Part shown: positions 61,173-64,000 of the stretch, piece after piece
Layout of the letters: each line of letters begins with the position of its first letter
Position numbering within the stretch: the first letter of the stretch is position 1
NCBI RefSeq assembly: GCF_016864375.1
Contig: NZ_CP069354.1
Location: 434,001-498,000 of the forward strand
Reading direction: 5' to 3'
From: Microvirga sp. VF16
GTDB taxonomy: Bacteria; Pseudomonadota; Alphaproteobacteria; Rhizobiales; Beijerinckiaceae
DNA length: 64,000 bases
The notes under the pieces: generated by a model
Databases searched by the model: none
What the model saw: only the letters and a program-made list of their open reading frames with translations
What the model was told of the DNA's origin: nothing
Translations under genes and position numbers: made by a program

Positions 61173-63140
61173 ATGCCCGATTTCGACCCCAAACTGGGCA
61201 GGCAGCTGCCTCCGCCCCCTGCGACAGGAAGTGAACAGGAAGTCGGTCCCGGGCAAGGCAACACGCTGGCGAAAGAAGCCGCTAATGCGGCTGCCCATCA
61301 TCCGGAGCCTCCGCATCCTCATGAGATGGCCCCGAGCATCGTGCGCGAGCTGTATCTGCTCTTTCGCGACATGCTCCGGCACGGCAAGGGCTGGCCGATG
61401 CTGCGGCTGTCGGCCGCCATTCTCGTCATCCTCGTCTGCAACATGGTCGGCCAGGTCCGGCTCAACGAATGGAACGGCGCCTTCTTCGATGCGGTCGAGA
61501 AGCGCGATACCTCCGCATTCCTCCATCAGCTTCTTGTTTTCCTGGTCATCGTCGTCGTGCTCCTGGCGCTGGTGGTGGCGCAGACCTGGCTGCAGGAGCG
61601 TCTCAAGATCCGGTTGCGGCAGCGTCTGACGCAGGTGCTGCTCGACATCTGGCTCAAGCCGAACCGGGCCTACCAGCTCGGCTTCATGGGCGAAAGCAGC
61701 GCCCAGCCGGACCAGCGGATGCAGGAGGATTGCCGTCTCTTTTCCGAGCTCTCGACGGAGCTCGGGGTCGGCATGCTGCAGGCTTTCCTCCTCCTCGTGA
61801 GTTTCATCGGTGTCCTGTGGGCACTGTCCGGACCAGTGAGCTTCACCTTAAGCGGACGCGAGATCACGATCCCCGGCTACATGGTCTGGGTTGCCGTCGG
61901 TTATGCCGGTATCGGCTCCGGTCTCACCTGGCTCGTCGGTCGCCCGATGATCCGCCTCAACACGCTCCGCTACGCCCGCGAGGCCGAGTTGCGCTTCGCG
62001 CTCGTGCGCGTGAACGAGAGTTCCGAGAGCGTCGCTCTCTACAACGGAGAGCCGGACGAGCGCCGCAACCTCGATGAATTCGTCGAGGCCGTCCTCACGG
62101 CGTCCCGGCGCCTCTCCAGCGGTCTTGCCCGCCTGACCTGGATCACCTCCGGTTACGGCTGGCTGGCCATCGTGGTGCCGATCCTGGCGGCAGCGCCGGA
62201 CTATTTCTCGGGACGCCTCTCGTTCGGCGAGATGATGATGGTGGTCGGCGCCTTCAATCAGGTGCAATCGGCCTTGCGCTACTTCGTCGACAATTTCCCG
62301 AAGATCGCCGATTGGCGTTCCGCCGTCCTGCGCGTTGCCACCTTTCGGCAGGCCGCCATCGATCTCGAAGAGGTTGCGGCCGAGACCCGCCAGATCGAGA
62401 TCGGGCCTCACCCCAAGGACTACCTCAGCTTCGAAGCCGTTTCGATTGCGCTCAGCGATGGCAGCATCCTCATCGAGGATGCAACGGCGGAGATCCAGCC
62501 CGGCGAACGGGTGCTGATCATGGGCGAGTCGGGCGCTGGCAAGAGCACGCTGTTTCGCGCCATTTCCGGTCTCTGGCCCTGGGGATCGGGCCGGATCCGC
62601 ATCCCCAGGCCCGAGGAAATGATGTTCCTGCCGCAGCGGCCCTATCTGCCTCTGGGCACACTGAGGGCGGCCATCAGCTATCCAGCCTCGCCCGAAACCT
62701 TCAACGATGCCCAATTGAGGGAGGCCCTCGATCGCTGCGGACTGGGCGAATTCGTCGAGATGCTCGACAAGCATGAGCGCTGGGACAAGAGCCTGTCGCT
62801 CGGCCAGCAGCAGCGTGTGGCGTTTGCCCGCTTGTTGCTGCACAAGCCCCGATGGGTGTTCATGGACGAGGCGACCTCCGCGCTCGACGAGGAGAACCAG
62901 GCGTCCATGCTGGCGCTGTTCGAGAACGAATTGAAGGGTGCGAGCGTTCTGTCAATTGGACACCGGCCCGGCCTTGAGGAGTTTCACACCCGAACGCTCC
63001 ACATCCGCAAGACCAAGGAAGGGGCCATTCTTCTGGCCCGTCCCCGGTCGCGACCGAACGGGCGTTCGCAATCGAAGCTCGGACCGAAATGGATCGGGCG
63101 TTTTCGCCGGAGCCTGAAGCCGGCCCGGGGCCGGGCATGA
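61173..63140 (+). CDS. ABC transporter, fused permease and ATPase (SbmA/BacA-YddA, ABC_membrane_2 type)
   Basis: A 655-residue half-transporter. A proline-rich N-terminal tail precedes about six helices of the SbmA/ABCD-type membrane domain (LNEWNGAFFDAVEKRD, then DQRMQEDCRLFSELSTELGVG). The nucleotide-binding domain has Walker A GESGAGKST at 451-459, signature LSLGQQQR near 541 and Walker B VFMDEATSAL near 565. Relatives move peptides, fatty acyl compounds or vitamin B12. ndvA follows about 100 bases downstream. Confidence 0.9.
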   Translation: MPDFDPKLGRQLPPPPATGSEQEVGPGQGNTLAKEAANAAAHHPEPPHPHEMAPSIVRELYLLFRDMLRHGKGWPMLRLSAAILVILVCNMVGQVRLNEWNGAFFDAVEKRDTSAFLHQLLVFLVIVVVLLALVVAQTWLQERLKIRLRQRLTQVLLDIWLKPNRAYQLGFMGESSAQPDQRMQEDCRLFSELSTELGVGMLQAFLLLVSFIGVLWALSGPVSFTLSGREITIPGYMVWVAVGYAGIGSGLTWLVGRPMIRLNTLRYAREAELRFALVRVNESSESVALYNGEPDERRNLDEFVEAVLTASRRLSSGLARLTWITSGYGWLAIVVPILAAAPDYFSGRLSFGEMMMVVGAFNQVQSALRYFVDNFPKIADWRSAVLRVATFRQAAIDLEEVAAETRQIEIGPHPKDYLSFEAVSIALSDGSILIEDATAEIQPGERVLIMGESGAGKSTLFRAISGLWPWGSGRIRIPRPEEMMFLPQRPYLPLGTLRAAISYPASPETFNDAQLREALDRCGLGEFVEMLDKHERWDKSLSLGQQQRVAFARLLLHKPRWVFMDEATSALDEENQASMLALFENELKGASVLSIGHRPGLEEFHTRTLHIRKTKEGAILLARPRSRPNGRSQSKLGPKWIGRFRRSLKPARGRA

Positions 63141-63241
63141 TGAGAGGCAATCCGAAAGGTTCCGGCTTTTCAAGCGGGGTGAAGTGCGTAAATCTTGATC
63201 GGAGACGGAATGCCCGTCGTCACGTTCGCAGGTAGATCCCC

Positions 63242-64000
63242 ATGCGGCTGATCAGGCTTTATATCCGTGTTCTGGGCCAGCTCGGGTCCGATATGAGGGT
63301 CGGCGTGCTGCTGGCCCTGGCGAATATTGGTCTCGCGATTTCGGCTTTCGCGGAGCCGATCCTGTTCGGGCGCATCATCGATGTGCTCACACGCGCTCAG
63401 ATACCGGGCGCTCCGCCCGTGACTTTTAGCGTTCTCACGCCGCTCATTCTCGCCTGGGTGGCGTTCGGATTGTTCTCCATCGGAGCGGGCGCGCTCGTGG
63501 CGCTGCATGCTGACCGTCTCGCGCACCGCCGTCGACTCGCCGTGGTGGCGAACTATTTCGAGCACGTGCTCGAATTGCCGCTCGCCTTCCACACTTCGAC
63601 CCATTCCGGCCGTGTGCTGAAGGTGATGCTGGAAGGCTCGGGCGCCATGTCCTGGCTCTGGCTCGGCTTCTTCCGCGAGCATTTCTCGGCGATCATCGCG
63701 CTCGTCGTCCTCCTGCCGCTGACTGTGTTCCTGAACTGGCGCCTGGGGCTTCTCCTCGTCGCGCTCGTGGCAGTGTTCGCGTTTCTTACTGCCATCGTGC
63801 TGCGCAAGACGGAAACCCTGCAGGGTTCGGTCGAGCGCTATCATTCGAGCCTCGCGGAACATGCGTCAGACGCGCTCGGCAATGTGCCGGTCATCCAGTC
63901 CTTCACTCGCGTCGAGGCCGAGAGCCGCTCGCTGCGCACCATCATTCAGCAATTGCTGCAGGCGCAGAATCCGGTTTTATCCTGGTGGGCACTGGCCTCC
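63242..64000 (+). CDS. ndvA: NdvA/ChvA-type cyclic beta-1,2-glucan ABC exporter (3' end outside window)
   Basis: 253 codons, open to the window edge, covering the membrane domain only. The sequence MRLIRLYIRVLGQLG, AEPILFGRIIDVLT, FHTSTHSGRVLKVMLEGS, LWLGFFREHFSAIIAL, LNWRLGLLLVALV, ASDALGNVPVIQSFTRVEAE and PVLSWWALAS follows the NdvA/ChvA pattern throughout. The ATPase domain lies beyond the edge. NdvA exports cyclic beta-1,2-glucan to the periplasm, needed for hypo-osmotic adaptation and host interaction in rhizobia. Its nearness to the MscS channel fits an osmotic theme. Confidence 0.88.
   Translation, partial: MRLIRLYIRVLGQLGSDMRVGVLLALANIGLAISAFAEPILFGRIIDVLTRAQIPGAPPVTFSVLTPLILAWVAFGLFSIGAGALVALHADRLAHRRRLAVVANYFEHVLELPLAFHTSTHSGRVLKVMLEGSGAMSWLWLGFFREHFSAIIALVVLLPLTVFLNWRLGLLLVALVAVFAFLTAIVLRKTETLQGSVERYHSSLAEHASDALGNVPVIQSFTRVEAESRSLRTIIQQLLQAQNPVLSWWALAS

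Overview
The window is a high-GC chromosomal segment from an alphaproteobacterium, most likely of the order Hyphomicrobiales (Rhizobiales) and plausibly near Microvirga/Methylobacterium. This is inferred from gene content and order: the atpD-atpC end of an F1-ATPase operon; aerobic cobaltochelatase cobS-cobT beside bolA and a J-domain gene; the run rpmB, DUF3108, SUV3-like helicase, S4 protein, fdxA, carD, rpoH-like sigma factor; an NdvA-type cyclic glucan exporter; and promoter-like motifs of the alphaproteobacterial general stress response (GGAAC-N16-CGTT). There is no phage, IS element, CRISPR array or rRNA. One tRNA gene (Arg, CCT) is present.

Layout. 1-2.4 kb: atpD (5' truncated by the window edge), atpC and a 2H phosphoesterase. 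2.5-6.2 kb: putA and its divergent Lrp-type regulator. 6.3-12.3 kb: a TerC protein, an orphan NitT/TauT-type ABC importer, a His-rich CobW GTPase and a DMT transporter. 12.4-18.8 kb: a D,D-carboxypeptidase, a second DMT transporter, a 2-oxoglutarate oxygenase fused to a degenerate peroxiredoxin domain, a Nudix and a LOG-type hydrolase, a thiolase and bolA. 18.9-23.7 kb: J-domain protein, cobS, cobT, Tat-exported esterase-like protein. 23.8-27.9 kb: a four-gene Anbu operon (circularly permuted ATP-grasp, alpha-E, transglutaminase-like, Anbu peptidase). 27.9-36.1 kb: yhhQ, rpmB, DUF3108, helicase, S4, fdxA, carD, rpoH. 36.1-42.2 kb: lipoprotein M48 protease, nuclease-like protein, small genes, tRNA-Arg and three membrane proteins. 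42.4-49.5 kb: GH3 glucosidase, a hybrid-kinase-like protein, a glutamine amidotransferase-amidoligase pair and a MATE exporter. 50.0-54.3 kb: RlpA, small unknown genes, a PHA-granule-type protein, glycosyltransferase and UDP-galactopyranose mutase. 54.4-64 kb: GH2 hydrolase, a small membrane protein, MscS channel, CAP lipoprotein, an SbmA/YddA-type ABC protein and a truncated ndvA.

Themes. Two separate loci encode predicted peptide-bond or amide-forming enzymes of uncharacterised product: the Anbu operon, and the amidoligase/amidotransferase pair facing a MATE exporter. Many other genes concern the envelope (PBP5-like, RlpA, M48/LysM, SNase-like, GH2/GH3, Glf, NdvA, MscS). Two intergenic repeat families punctuate the window. 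Family 1 (GTCAT...ATGAC imperfect palindromes) has four copies between 2.4 and 20.8 kb. Family 2 (a two-hairpin mosaic bounded by CTAG-like ends) has four copies plus a remnant between 37.5 and 58 kb. One family 2 copy appears to supply the Shine-Dalgarno and start codon of the M48 protease, and two others contain the stop codon of the preceding gene. Perfect matches to the general-stress promoter precede the glycosyltransferase-glf operon and a small membrane-protein gene; a one-mismatch site precedes rpoH.
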